NCBI RefSeq assembly: GCF_947501905.1 | Contig: NZ_CANMXL010000001.1 | Location: 496,001 to 560,000, forward strand | Direction: 5' to 3' | Source of the DNA: an uncultured Winogradskyella sp. | GTDB lineage: Bacteria > Bacteroidota > Bacteroidia > Flavobacteriales > Flavobacteriaceae | DNA length: 64,000 nt | Part shown: piece by piece, positions 43,484-52,121 of the stretch | How positions within the stretch are numbered: the stretch's first letter is position 1 | Layout of the letters: the number at the start of each line of letters is the position of its first letter | Program-made: the position numbers and the translations under genes | The notes under the pieces: model-generated | Told to the model about the DNA's origin: nothing | Seen by the model: only the letters and a program-made list of their open reading frames with translations | The model's database searches: none

Positions 43484-44191
43484 TTATTTTTTTATATCAT
43501 CTGCTCTTCTTGTTGTAGAATTGAAATTACCTTTGCGTTTCTGACGATATTCCGTAAAGAGGATACGCACATCCTCACTCATTTTATTTTTAATTATTGA
43601 AACCTCTATACAGTCGTAAGCGCTCAATGTAGTTATTGCTTTATTTGCTTCAACTTGTTTTTTATCTCTAGCATCTAGCCGACCACGTTGATTTAAATCT
43701 TTATCAATGATAAAAACATCGTTAGTTGATAAATCATTTTTAAGTGGACTTTCGACTTTTAAGTTACTATGTAAATTCTTAATTTCTTGCTCAGAACCAT
43801 ATACATAATGCCAAAATCTTAGATCTTCGTACTTAGCAATTTCTTTATGTAATTCTTCAACATCTTTCTCAGCGCCTTCAGGAACTACGATAACTATTTG
43901 AAATTTTTTAAAGCCTTTAAATTTGTCATAAACTAGCTCTTTTAAGTTAGAAGCTGCAATAGAATTATTTAAAGGTGTTTTTCCTAAAAATCCTAAAACA
44001 GTAATATGGTCTGCTAACTCTATTTTTTCGTCTGAATTAGAAGAAAATCGACTAATGTCTTCAACATTCCTATTGATAATATCTAAAGGAATATAATTGT
44101 GTTTTGCCGGATAAAGCATCAACAAAAAAGCTACAGGTAAAAAGAATAAAATACCTAGGACAATGTTACGCTTAAGGTTGTTTTTTTGCAT
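43484..44191 (-). CDS. SCO-like protein lacking the copper-binding cysteines
   Basis: A 235-residue protein with an N-terminal membrane anchor (NIVLGILFFLPVAFLLMLYP). The start is the ATG at 44191, since the 12-residue extension starts upstream in a terminator hairpin. The domain follows the SCO order: HITVLGFLGKTPLNNSIAAS occupies the place of the SCO cysteine loop, then a strand FQIVIVVPEGAEKD, RFWHYVYGSEQEI where SCO has NWHLMTGDEETI, and VFIIDKDLNQRGRLD where SCO has FALIDKEGYIRSR. The CxxxC pair and the histidine partner are missing, so copper transfer is unlikely. It lies 3 nt before the real SCO gene. A structural partner role is inferred. Confidence 0.75.
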   Translation of the reverse strand: MQKNNLKRNIVLGILFFLPVAFLLMLYPAKHNYIPLDIINRNVEDISRFSSNSDEKIELADHITVLGFLGKTPLNNSIAASNLKELVYDKFKGFKKFQIVIVVPEGAEKDVEELHKEIAKYEDLRFWHYVYGSEQEIKNLHSNLKVESPLKNDLSTNDVFIIDKDLNQRGRLDARDKKQVEANKAITTLSAYDCIEVSIIKNKMSEDVRILFTEYRQKRKGNFNSTTRRADDIKK

Positions 44192-44204
44192 AGTACAAAA
44201 ATAA

Positions 44205-44232
44205 AAAAGGTGGTTTATATAAACCACCTTTT
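44205..44232 (-). terminator. Terminator after the oxidase operon
   Basis: aaaaggtggttta (44205-44217) pairs with taaaccacctttt (44220-44232); on the minus strand a T run follows. It separates cyoE-cox3-cox3-cox4 from the SCO-like genes, so the SCO-like gene needs its own start or read-through. Confidence 0.85.
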
Positions 44233-44244
44233 GATATCATATTA

Positions 44245-44265
44245 ACACTTCGACAAGCTCAGTGT
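44245..44265. repeat. Short inverted repeat with the CTTCGACAAGCTCAG core
   Basis: ACACT and AGTGT flank an 11-nt core, TCGACAAGCTC. It lies in the gap between the oxidase terminator and cox4. The core resembles a dispersed intergenic element common in flavobacteria. Confidence 0.5.
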
Positions 44266-44280
44266 AAACTCTTTTTGCGG

Positions 44281-44727
44281 TTAAAAATCTCGTTTTATTA
44301 ATGCGTCTTCTGCATTGTATACTTCAAACACATAACCACCTTCTTGTAAAAGGATAAATATTAAATAACAGATTAAGAAAACTGCTGTCCAAACTACCAT
44401 ACGACGTAAACTTGATGTTTCATCACGCATGTGCATGAAATCCCAAGTAATATAGTATGCCTTTACAATAGTCAATACAATGAATATTAAATTAAGCGGC
44501 TTCATGTAAATGAAAGGCGATAGTATAATGTTATATAATGTTGCGAAAAAACCACCTTCCATTGGATCAATCCAAGTATGCATTAATGCATCTGGCTTGT
44601 ATATACCTAAAACAACTTCTATTGCTGTTACAATAGTTAAGAATATTAATACACCCCAAATTTTTTGAGTGTTAGATTTAAACTTTAGTAAACCTTGAAA
44701 TATTTCTAATTTATGTGCGTGTGCCAT
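44281..44727 (-). CDS. Cytochrome c oxidase subunit IV family protein
   Basis: A 148-residue protein with three membrane helices (about 20-40, 70-90 and 105-130). The first, KIWGVLIFLTIVTAIEVVLGI, is followed by a periplasmic loop, LIFIVLTIVKAYYITWDFMHM, and then a short helix ending LLQEGGYVFEVYNAEDAL. This matches the bacterial caa3/bo3 subunit IV (CyoD/CtaF) family, which stabilises the copper centre during assembly. It lies 19 nt downstream of the long subunit III and ends the operon before a terminator. Confidence 0.9.
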   Translation of the reverse strand: MAHAHKLEIFQGLLKFKSNTQKIWGVLIFLTIVTAIEVVLGIYKPDALMHTWIDPMEGGFFATLYNIILSPFIYMKPLNLIFIVLTIVKAYYITWDFMHMRDETSSLRRMVVWTAVFLICYLIFILLQEGGYVFEVYNAEDALIKRDF

Positions 44728-44746
44728 TTTTTACTTTTGTCTTAAA

Positions 44747-45748
44747 TTAAACTAGGTAGAAGAATGTAAATACAAATACCCAAACTAAATCTACGAAGTG
44801 CCAGTACAACCCAACTTTTTCTACCATTTCGTAACTTCCTCTGCGCTCATATGTTCCTAATATGACATTGAAGAAAATAATAATATTAATTACTACTCCT
44901 GAGAATACGTGGAAACCGTGAAAACCTGTAATAAAGAAAAAGAAATCTGCAAATAAAGACGTTCCATATTCATTGACTACAAGATTTGCACCTTTGACAA
45001 CTAGTTGACCGTTTTCTTTTATCTGTCTTAAAGATTCTTCTCTAGATAAAACTGTTTTTTCACCTTCATCATTAATAATCTGGTTTCTTACCAAGATATT
45101 AGAATTCGCTTCTAAACCTTTATAAATTTCTTCAACAGAGTATGGAGGTAATGTTTCTTCAGTAACAAACCAAAGTCCATTTTTACGTTCATGCTCAGCT
45201 CTTTCAGTAGCCATAGTCACGACAAATTCATCTATAGAAATACGTTTAAATTTTTCTTCACCATCTACCATAACTTTTTCACCAAACTGAAGTATGTTGC
45301 CACCTTTTGTTTGTACTGCGCCATAATCACCTTGTATAAATGTTGCCCATTCCCATGCTTGAGAACCAACAAATATTGCGCCTCCAATAATGGTTAAGAA
45401 CATGTAAAGTGTCACTTTTGCTTTATTCATATGGTGACCAGCATCTACCGCTAATACCATTGTCACAGAAGACATGATAAGAATAAAGGTCATGAATGCT
45501 ACATATATCATTGGTAACTCTTGTCCGTGTAAAAACGGAACGTGAGTAAACACCTCATCTGCAATTGGCCACTCTTTAATAAACTTAAATCTTGAAAAAC
45601 CGTATGCTGCTAAAAATCCTGAGAATGTTAAGGCATCTGAAACGATGAAAAACCACATCATTAATTTTCCGTAACTCGCGCCAAGTGGTCTGTTTCCACC
45701 TCCCCAAGTTTTGCCTTCTGTACCAGTATTTGCTACTGTAGTATCCAT
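44747..45748 (-). CDS. Cytochrome c oxidase subunit III with a large soluble insertion
   Basis: A 333-residue haem-copper oxidase subunit III. Membrane helices resembling the family are at about 28-48, 72-98, 110-132, 258-290 and 310-333, with the family motif GFHGFHVFSG and WHFVDLVWVFVFTFFYLV near the end. Between the third and fourth helices is an about 110-residue hydrophilic segment (about 138-250, with EKVMVDGEEKFKRIS and SREESLRQIKENG), giving a length far above the usual about 200. A second subunit III gene lies 36 nt upstream. Subunits I and II are not in this window. Confidence 0.9.
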   Translation of the reverse strand: MDTTVANTGTEGKTWGGGNRPLGASYGKLMMWFFIVSDALTFSGFLAAYGFSRFKFIKEWPIADEVFTHVPFLHGQELPMIYVAFMTFILIMSSVTMVLAVDAGHHMNKAKVTLYMFLTIIGGAIFVGSQAWEWATFIQGDYGAVQTKGGNILQFGEKVMVDGEEKFKRISIDEFVVTMATERAEHERKNGLWFVTEETLPPYSVEEIYKGLEANSNILVRNQIINDEGEKTVLSREESLRQIKENGQLVVKGANLVVNEYGTSLFADFFFFITGFHGFHVFSGVVINIIIFFNVILGTYERRGSYEMVEKVGLYWHFVDLVWVFVFTFFYLV

Positions 45749-45784
45749 ATAAATTATTTAATTTTTAAGATTTGACAAAAATAA

Positions 45785-46375
45785 TCAAATTATGTATCTA
45801 AAAAAATATAAAAACAAAAAGAGACACACCCATAAGATGTCTATAAAATGCCAGAAGTGTGCTGCTAACTCTAGTCCAAGCATATTATCTGATGTATATT
45901 TTTTATTTAGATTATTTATAATTACCACAACCAAACTGATAAGCCCCGCAATAACATGCAAAATATGCACTACGGCTATCACATAAATAAATGAAATTGT
46001 AACATTACTTGTCGCTCCAGTAAAGTAGTAACCGTCTGCTACAAATTCTGAAAAACCTTGAAACTGATTGGAAATAAAAAACACACCCAATGCAAACGTT
46101 ATCAATAGCCAAATTGTCGTCTGACTAACATTGTTTTGTTTCATAGCACGTTTTGCCATAATCATGGTTAGACTACTGACTATGATGACCAATACAGAAA
46201 TCATAAATGCTCGAGGCAATTCAAAATCATTAAGCCAATCTTCACGCTTTCTACTAACAATAAACGCACTTGTAAGTCCGGCAAACGTCATTATTAGTGA
46301 GCCAATACCAAACCAAAGCATCATTTTTTTGGAGCGTACTTCTTTTTCTTGTTGTGTTCCTTGTGTTAAATCCAT
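45785..46375 (-). CDS. Cytochrome c oxidase subunit III (short form)
   Basis: A 196-residue protein with five membrane helices and no long insert. The N-terminus (KKMMLWFGIGSLIMTFAGLT) and the end (LELAAHFWHFIDILWVCLFL) are typical of haem-copper oxidase subunit III. It lies 1 nt downstream of cyoE and 36 nt upstream of the long subunit III gene. Two subunit III-like genes in tandem are usual in flavobacterial caa3-type clusters as far as I recall. One may act as an assembly or structural variant; this is inference. Confidence 0.9.
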   Translation of the reverse strand: MDLTQGTQQEKEVRSKKMMLWFGIGSLIMTFAGLTSAFIVSRKREDWLNDFELPRAFMISVLVIIVSSLTMIMAKRAMKQNNVSQTTIWLLITFALGVFFISNQFQGFSEFVADGYYFTGATSNVTISFIYVIAVVHILHVIAGLISLVVVIINNLNKKYTSDNMLGLELAAHFWHFIDILWVCLFLFLYFFRYII

Positions 46376-46376
46376 A

Positions 46377-47270
46377 TTAGCTTAAAAATTTATCAGCTAC
46401 ATATACAATTTGTAATAATGTAATATATGCAACACTCGATAGCATCAATTGTTTTGCCGCCTTTGGTGTTCTTAGTTTAAATAATTGCAAGGCATAATAC
46501 ACCATGAGCATTCCTAAACCAAAAACGACAATTGCACCTACAACAGATAATTTTAAATCTCCCGTAAAACCAAAGACAGGAATTATTGAAGCTATAATTG
46601 TCCAAACTGTATACATAATTATTTGCACAGCAGTGCCTTTATCTGGTTTACCTGTAGGTAGCATAAAAAAGCCTCCTTTTTTATAATCTTCATGCAGAAA
46701 CCAACCTATTGCCCAAAAATGTGGGAATTGCCAAAAAAACTGAATAGCAAATAAAGTACCTGGCTCAATACCAAAATCATTACGTGCGGCAACCCAACCT
46801 AGCATGAATGGAATTGCACCCGGAATAGCCCCAACAAAAACTGCAATTGGTGTTTTGGTCTTTAACGGCGTGTACATGCATGTATAGATAAATATAGAAA
46901 TAGCACCATACATGGCCGTTTTGGGGTTAATAATATAAAGTGTAGCTACACCAGCCAAAGTAAATAATACCGCAATTGTAAACGCTGCATTAACAGACAT
47001 TCGTCCCGCAGGAATTGGTCTGTTTTTAGTACGGTCCATTAAGGCATCTAAATCTTTCTCGATGATTTGGTTATAGGCGTTAGAAGCACCAACCATAAAA
47101 TAGCCACCAAAACATAATAGCAATAAGGTCGTAATGTCAACTGTGTCAGCACCTAAAAAATAACCCGCAATTGAAGAAAACACAACACTAATGGATAATC
47201 CCATTTTGGTAATTTCCTTAAAATCTGTCCAAATAGACGCAACAGAAACTGTAGATTTTATAGTGCTCAA
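46377..47270 (-). CDS. cyoE: Haem o synthase (protohaem IX farnesyltransferase)
   Basis: A 297-residue UbiA-type membrane prenyltransferase that farnesylates haem b to haem o for the terminal oxidase. The two aspartate-rich motifs are visible: NAYNQIIEKDLDALMDRTKNRP near residues 65-85 and a later motif near HFWAIGWFLHEDYKKGG around 190. About nine membrane helices. The start is taken at TTG 47270 because a near-consensus promoter (47291-47321) lies within the longer frame, and no ATG precedes the conserved region except one inside it. It leads the cyoE-cox3-cox3-cox4 operon. Confidence 0.9.
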   Translation of the reverse strand: MSTIKSTVSVASIWTDFKEITKMGLSISVVFSSIAGYFLGADTVDITTLLLLCFGGYFMVGASNAYNQIIEKDLDALMDRTKNRPIPAGRMSVNAAFTIAVLFTLAGVATLYIINPKTAMYGAISIFIYTCMYTPLKTKTPIAVFVGAIPGAIPFMLGWVAARNDFGIEPGTLFAIQFFWQFPHFWAIGWFLHEDYKKGGFFMLPTGKPDKGTAVQIIMYTVWTIIASIIPVFGFTGDLKLSVVGAIVVFGLGMLMVYYALQLFKLRTPKAAKQLMLSSVAYITLLQIVYVADKFLS

Positions 47271-47290
47271 TGCTATATTATTTGCGACTG

Positions 47291-47321
47291 CAAAGATAGC
47301 TTGAAAATTGGTTTTGAACAA
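47291..47321 (-). promoter_or_regulatory. Promoter for cyoE-cox operon (TTG-N20-TATCTTTG)
   Basis: On the minus strand TTG (47321-47319), a 20-nt spacer and TATCTTTG (47298-47291) give a near-perfect match to the Bacteroidota consensus. Transcription would start near 47285, about 15 nt before the TTG start codon at 47270. Confidence 0.78.
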
Positions 47322-47413
47322 CGTAAAACCGCAGTTATTCTTTATTTGAAATTGTTTTATGTAAGAATGTGTAATTTTATACGACACATAGGCTTTAAAA
47401 ACACCCAGCAACA

Positions 47414-48292
47414 ATGAAAAAATTACTCTCTCTCTGCTTAATATTTACAATAACAATTGGTTTTTCTCAGTCCAGATTTGATAAGGTTGAAATAAAATCT
47501 GAAAAGCTATCTGATAATGTGTATGTGCTTTTTGGTGCTGGTGGAAATATTGGCGTATCTGTTGGTGATGATGGTGTGTTTGTCATTGATGACCAATTTG
47601 CACCATTATCTGAAAAGATTTTAGCTGAAATAAAAACATTAAGCGATAAACCATTAAAGTTTTTAGTTAACACACATTGGCACGGTGATCATACTGGCGG
47701 TAACGTAAATATGGCAAAAGCTGGGGCAACAATTATTGCTCATGATAATGTAAAAGCAAGATTACTCAATCCAAGACGTGATGGTAGTAATAACCCAAAA
47801 GAGGCTTTACCAGTTATTACGTTTAATGATAAATTAAGTATTACTATAAATAACGAACCTGTTGCGGTTTTCCATGTCGCTAATGCACACACCGATGGTG
47901 ATGCCTTGTTATACTTTACGGAAAGTAATGTATTACATACAGGTGACACCTATTTTAAAGGGCGTTACCCGTACATAGATTTAAAATCTGGTGGAAGCGT
48001 TAAAGGTTATATCGAAGCTGCTAAACGTGGCTTAATGGTTATTGATGAAAATACTAAGATTATTCCAGGTCACGGTAGCGTTTCTAATAAAGAGGAATAC
48101 AAAACATTCTTAAAAATGTTAGAAACTATTGAAGCTAATGTGAGTAAAGCAATTGCTGATGGAAAAACTGAAGAGGACGTTAAAGCAGATGCATCTATCA
48201 CAAAACAATATGACGACTTAGGTTATGGTAGTGGCTTTATTAATAATGAGCGTATTCGATTGACCTTTTACAAGAGTTTGAAAGGGGAATAA
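47414..48292 (+). CDS. Exported metallo-beta-lactamase-fold hydrolase
   Basis: A 292-residue secreted MBL-fold enzyme. A signal peptide (MKKLLSLCLIFTITIGFSQ) is followed by the zinc motif HWHGDH (within NTHWHGDHTGGNV), then HVANAHTDGDALLYF and HTGDTYFKG (third zinc cluster), and IPGHG near the end. The domain is complete for a dinuclear zinc hydrolase. It resembles periplasmic MBL-fold proteins such as QuinoProtein-linked or lactonase/beta-lactamase-like groups, but the substrate cannot be told, and nothing here proves beta-lactamase activity. It starts 143 nt from cyoE, on the opposite strand, and converges on the next gene with a 5-nt gap. Confidence 0.88.
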   Translation: MKKLLSLCLIFTITIGFSQSRFDKVEIKSEKLSDNVYVLFGAGGNIGVSVGDDGVFVIDDQFAPLSEKILAEIKTLSDKPLKFLVNTHWHGDHTGGNVNMAKAGATIIAHDNVKARLLNPRRDGSNNPKEALPVITFNDKLSITINNEPVAVFHVANAHTDGDALLYFTESNVLHTGDTYFKGRYPYIDLKSGGSVKGYIEAAKRGLMVIDENTKIIPGHGSVSNKEEYKTFLKMLETIEANVSKAIADGKTEEDVKADASITKQYDDLGYGSGFINNERIRLTFYKSLKGE

Positions 48293-48297
48293 AAAAA

Positions 48298-49035
48298 TTA
48301 GTCGATTACCCTATAAAATTTGAATCGACTATCCTTTTTATTTTCTTTTTTAAAGCCTTTTTCATCTTTATGTTTTGGCAATTTAAATTCTGAATCGCTA
48401 ATAATTTTAGGATTTAATTCAAGTAAGATATATTCCTGTAAAGTCTCTGAATTAGAAATTTTCAATTTATAATAATACAAAATCGAATTATTGATTATTG
48501 ATACTATCTCATCAGGATGTATTTGCTCTCCCATATTGCGCAAAACATTCCTGTCATCAGATAATTTAAAATTATTTTGTTCATTATAAACATACTCTTC
48601 ATTTCCATATTTCCTAAAAAGAACAAGTTTTTGAACAGGAATTTCATTATCATTCAATTTAAAAATAGTATCTCTTTTTTCAAAAGATATAATTTCACCG
48701 AAATGAGAATTTCTCCTCTTGTAAAGCCTACCTGAATATAAATTATCTTCATTTATATATAATCTTTCTGGTTTTTTTCTTTCAGAATAAATAAGATATG
48801 TTTTTTGTAATGAATCTATTAAAATCTCCTTCTCAAAACTAACCTTATTCTTTGTTTTTGAATAGTTCTTATTCTTATAAACTACTCTTAATGTATCAAA
48901 AAACTTACTTGATTTCGTGAAATCAAACGAACCAACTTTCATATTGTGTTTATAAACTAATTCTCCTTCAAATAACTTCTGAGCAGAAGTTAAGTTTAGG
49001 ATGAATAGAAAAAATACAACCAATGAATTCTTCAT
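48298..49035 (-). CDS. Exported protein of unknown function
   Basis: A 245-residue protein with a signal peptide (MKNSLVVFFLFILNLTSAQ) that I cannot assign to a named family. It is mostly predicted beta-strand with Lys, Asn and Tyr richness (LVYKHNMKVGSFDF, YINEDNLYSGRLYKRRNSHF, IPVQKLVLFRKYGNEEYVY). The overall look resembles GLPGLI-type exported proteins of Bacteroidota, but the defining motif is not seen. It lies 3 nt downstream of the RemB-like gene and is probably cotranscribed with it. Confidence 0.75.
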   Translation of the reverse strand: MKNSLVVFFLFILNLTSAQKLFEGELVYKHNMKVGSFDFTKSSKFFDTLRVVYKNKNYSKTKNKVSFEKEILIDSLQKTYLIYSERKKPERLYINEDNLYSGRLYKRRNSHFGEIISFEKRDTIFKLNDNEIPVQKLVLFRKYGNEEYVYNEQNNFKLSDDRNVLRNMGEQIHPDEIVSIINNSILYYYKLKISNSETLQEYILLELNPKIISDSEFKLPKHKDEKGFKKENKKDSRFKFYRVID

Positions 49036-49038
49036 CTA

Positions 49039-51156
49039 TTAAAAATCATTATACCAATTAAATAAATCGGTACGGATACCAAAGTTTATCCAAGTGGTGT
49101 TGGTGCGGTTGGTAATAGTTGTTTGAACCGTTGGGTCAAAATTACGGTAGTTGATATTAGCAAACACCTTTAGGTTACTTACTGGGTTAATCACATAACC
49201 TGCCATTAGTTCGCCATGAAACACAGACGTATTATTACCTTGACCAATTTCTATACCTGTATCAGAAGGTCTATCGTTTTCGTTTCCAAATATAGAGCCG
49301 CCATAATAGAAATTATCTGTTCCATCTCTAAAATCAAAACCGCGTTCTCCAAAAATCAGTTTTGCATCCGCAAACCAACGCTTGTAATTGTAGCGTCCAA
49401 TCAATACTAATTCTCTAAAGTTATTTCCCCACAAATGAGCAAGTGGCTGATTGTTATGCGCATAATTTAAAACTACAGTATTATGCGAATAGGTATATGG
49501 ACGCACTTGGTTATATTCCGCCTGAAGCAATAAACCATCAACCCCAAAAGCATTAAAATATTTAGCACCTAACTGAAAGCCAAACTTATTTTTCCAGCTT
49601 TTATCTCCTCCAGTGACATCAGAAATTGAAAATTCATCTACCAAGAATTGACCATAAATATTCACCTTATTATTCCATTTGTATTTTGCAGATAAGCCCA
49701 AAATTGCATTACCTGCATCCTGACCTGAATTAAACTCTGCGGCTCTTAAGAAAATAATTGGATTGAGATAACTCGCATCAAAGCCACGGTCGTTTTGATT
49801 TGACCAAACTACTGATTCAAAAAAGCCTAAATTTAGACGTTTAGAGACATTCCAACTTAAATAGTGGTTAGCAACATATTTAGTTAAAAAAGACCCATCC
49901 GGGAGCACTACTTGGTCACGCACATCTTTGTTCCACATCCAAGTACTCGTATATTTTATTTTCCAAAATTTTAAATTCGTTTTTAAAAATGTTGACGGGC
50001 TAGCAACATCACTTTGAAACAAGGAACGATAACCATCACCAATAAAGTTTTTACCATGCCCAAACTGAACATTTAAAAACTTAGCTGGCGTATAGGACAA
50101 ATACGCTTCTGCAACAGGATAATCGTAAGCATCATCTTTAAAGCGTTTTCCGATGCCACGACCAGGTATTATTGCTGGGTCAGGACCAAAGGCTTTTAAG
50201 CTTTCTGCATACTCATTAAAGTATTGTGCAAAACGCCCTTGGCTTTCATAAAAAGACGTTGTAAAATTGAATTTCTTTCCTATTCCCGCTTGGATAAAAA
50301 CACCTCGTGTATTATTAAAAGTAGAACTAAATTCTGCTTCTGAATCTTTACCAACTTGCAAGTCTAAAATAGGATCTATAGTAAACCAATAATCCTTACT
50401 TTGTACTTGTACCAAATGCTCGTCCCATAGTTTACGTCCAAGCCACGACTCTGCATTTTTAGAAAGTCCTTCTTTTTCAGCTTTGAAGTCATAATATGGC
50501 GCAACATCATCATATAAAAATGGCTTGGCTGCTGTATGCGCATTGGTTCCAATGGCATTCATATTGGCGTCAAAACGCGCATAGTATGTATGCGTAAAAG
50601 GTATATTTAATTGACTACTGTATTCTAACTTATCATAAGACTTTAATGAGTTGTTGATGCTGTCAATTTCATTAGAGACTACAGCATTTAAATCTTCATC
50701 TTTAGTTTTTGTTTTCTTTTCTGATTTCTCATCTTCTAAGTCCATCTCTTTAGGACTTAACAGCGGAATATTAATCTTTGTCGAATACTGAACATAGGTG
50801 GGTTTACCATCATACGAAGCTGGTGTTATTTTTGGTAATGCATCAAATACGCGTTGAGTTTCAGTCTTTAATTCCTCATAAGCGGCATCAACAAATATGA
50901 TTTGAAACGCTCCGTCTTTGTCTACTTCGAAAAGTAATTTAACTTCTCCTTTATAATTTTCACTTGTTACATTATCAGGAATTTTGAAATTCTCAAAAAT
51001 AAAACTGTGTAATTGATATCTGAAGCATTCTTTTAAACCTTCAAAAGGTTGATCTGCACATTCTTTAAAAACTGGAGGCTTTTGGTAATTGATTTCGGTT
51101 TGGGAAAATCCAAAAAAACTGAATAGAATAAAGATTAAGGAAAAGATATGTTTCAT
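49039..51156 (-). CDS. remB: RemB-like gliding motility outer-membrane protein with N-terminal TonB-like domain
   Basis: A 705-residue exported protein; the ATG at 51156 gives the signal peptide MKHIFSLIFILFSFFGFSQ (an in-frame ATG eight codons earlier is less likely). Residues about 20-140 form a diverged TonB-C-like domain with the cysteine pair in PPVFKECADQ...KECF and the order VKLLFEVDKDGAF then TQRVFDALPKITPASYDGKP. After an acidic/lysine linker comes a long beta-barrel region with many aromatic strands (YARFDANMNAIGTNAH, FIQAGIGKKFNFTTSFYES, LVDEFSISDVTGG). Similar proteins are annotated RemB in F. johnsoniae, where they are linked to gliding. The exact role is unresolved. Confidence 0.75.
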   Translation of the reverse strand: MKHIFSLIFILFSFFGFSQTEINYQKPPVFKECADQPFEGLKECFRYQLHSFIFENFKIPDNVTSENYKGEVKLLFEVDKDGAFQIIFVDAAYEELKTETQRVFDALPKITPASYDGKPTYVQYSTKINIPLLSPKEMDLEDEKSEKKTKTKDEDLNAVVSNEIDSINNSLKSYDKLEYSSQLNIPFTHTYYARFDANMNAIGTNAHTAAKPFLYDDVAPYYDFKAEKEGLSKNAESWLGRKLWDEHLVQVQSKDYWFTIDPILDLQVGKDSEAEFSSTFNNTRGVFIQAGIGKKFNFTTSFYESQGRFAQYFNEYAESLKAFGPDPAIIPGRGIGKRFKDDAYDYPVAEAYLSYTPAKFLNVQFGHGKNFIGDGYRSLFQSDVASPSTFLKTNLKFWKIKYTSTWMWNKDVRDQVVLPDGSFLTKYVANHYLSWNVSKRLNLGFFESVVWSNQNDRGFDASYLNPIIFLRAAEFNSGQDAGNAILGLSAKYKWNNKVNIYGQFLVDEFSISDVTGGDKSWKNKFGFQLGAKYFNAFGVDGLLLQAEYNQVRPYTYSHNTVVLNYAHNNQPLAHLWGNNFRELVLIGRYNYKRWFADAKLIFGERGFDFRDGTDNFYYGGSIFGNENDRPSDTGIEIGQGNNTSVFHGELMAGYVINPVSNLKVFANINYRNFDPTVQTTITNRTNTTWINFGIRTDLFNWYNDF

Positions 51157-51210
51157 AGATGTATGACCATAATTAACCATCGAAAGATACTATTTTTTTG
51201 ATGGGCTATA

Positions 51211-51244
51211 AAAAACAAAAACCGCTATTTTTCAATAACGGTTT
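51211..51244 (-). terminator. Terminator after the second tonB gene
   Basis: aaaccg (51219-51224) pairs with cggttt (51239-51244), with a further tatt/aata inner pairing and one mismatch. On the minus strand a T-rich tract follows. Confidence 0.75.
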
Positions 51245-51269
51245 ACTGCTCGATTTATGATGGATGAAA

Positions 51270-52064
51270 TTAATTTTCTACTTTAAATTTAATTGGCAAA
51301 CTATACATTACATTAACAGGCTTGTCTTGCTGCATTCCAGGTTTCATTTTAGGAATAATATTTAAAACTCTTGCAGCTTCTTCTTCTAACTTAGGGTGTG
51401 GTGCTCTTGAATTTATTTCTACAATTCTGCCATTCTTATCAATCTTAAACTGAGCGTATATTTTCTGAACCCCATTAAGTCCATACTCAGAAGCTATTTC
51501 GGTATTGAATTTCCTCTTAACTAGTTTTGTAATCTTATCAGACATACATTTTTTACGCCTAGCATTTGATTTGTACTTTTCACATCCTGGATAAACTGGT
51601 ACAAATTCTACAGCAATAAAAGGAACATCTATGACTATAGGAGGTTCAATTGGGTCTACAATAGATCCAACATCAACTGGCTTTTTATCCGTAACATTAT
51701 TATCCGGAGTGATTAAATCTTTAGGCTCAGGATCTACAAAATCATCCTCTTTAGGAATATAGGTATCTATAAGTTTAGTGCTTGCAACTTTTTTAGGTTC
51801 TTGCTTCAATTCAGGCTCATAAACTTTAAAATCCGACATTGCAATATCTATGGTTTCATCGCCAGGATCTTGTTGCTGAACCACAATTGTTTTACTCTCA
51901 AACTCCATTTCAAAAAGGGCAAATGTACCTAGCAAGCATAGGATTAACCCAATTTGAAAATACAGTGTGGAGTTTTTTTGTAAATTAACCTCGTGCTTTT
52001 GAGATTTTCTCACTTCAATACCGCTCTGACCAGCAGTATTGTTGTTTTGACTTTGTTTTTTCAT
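51270..52064 (-). CDS. TonB-like energy transducer (second copy)
   Basis: A 264-residue TonB. A cytoplasmic basic N-terminus and one membrane helix (about 32-48, LYFQIGLILCLLGTFALFEM) are followed by a linker rich in Pro, Glu and Asp, then the C-terminal two-cysteine TonB domain (VPVYPGCEKYKSNARRKKCM, FKIDKNGRIVEINSRAPHPKLE, PGMQQDKPVNVMYSLPIKF). It couples the proton-motive force to TonB-dependent outer-membrane receptors. A terminator separates it from the longer-linker tonB upstream, and it has its own terminator downstream, so it is an independent unit. No ExbB or ExbD is in the window. Confidence 0.9.
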   Translation of the reverse strand: MKKQSQNNNTAGQSGIEVRKSQKHEVNLQKNSTLYFQIGLILCLLGTFALFEMEFESKTIVVQQQDPGDETIDIAMSDFKVYEPELKQEPKKVASTKLIDTYIPKEDDFVDPEPKDLITPDNNVTDKKPVDVGSIVDPIEPPIVIDVPFIAVEFVPVYPGCEKYKSNARRKKCMSDKITKLVKRKFNTEIASEYGLNGVQKIYAQFKIDKNGRIVEINSRAPHPKLEEEAARVLNIIPKMKPGMQQDKPVNVMYSLPIKFKVEN

Positions 52065-52121
52065 AATATATGATTATTAAAATGTTAATATTATGTCAAA
52101 GTCACAATAAGCATACCAAAA

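Noticed and set aside
47414-48292. A metallo-beta-lactamase resistance gene
   Set aside because: It has the MBL fold and zinc motif, but this fold covers many enzymes and nothing specific to beta-lactam hydrolysis is visible.
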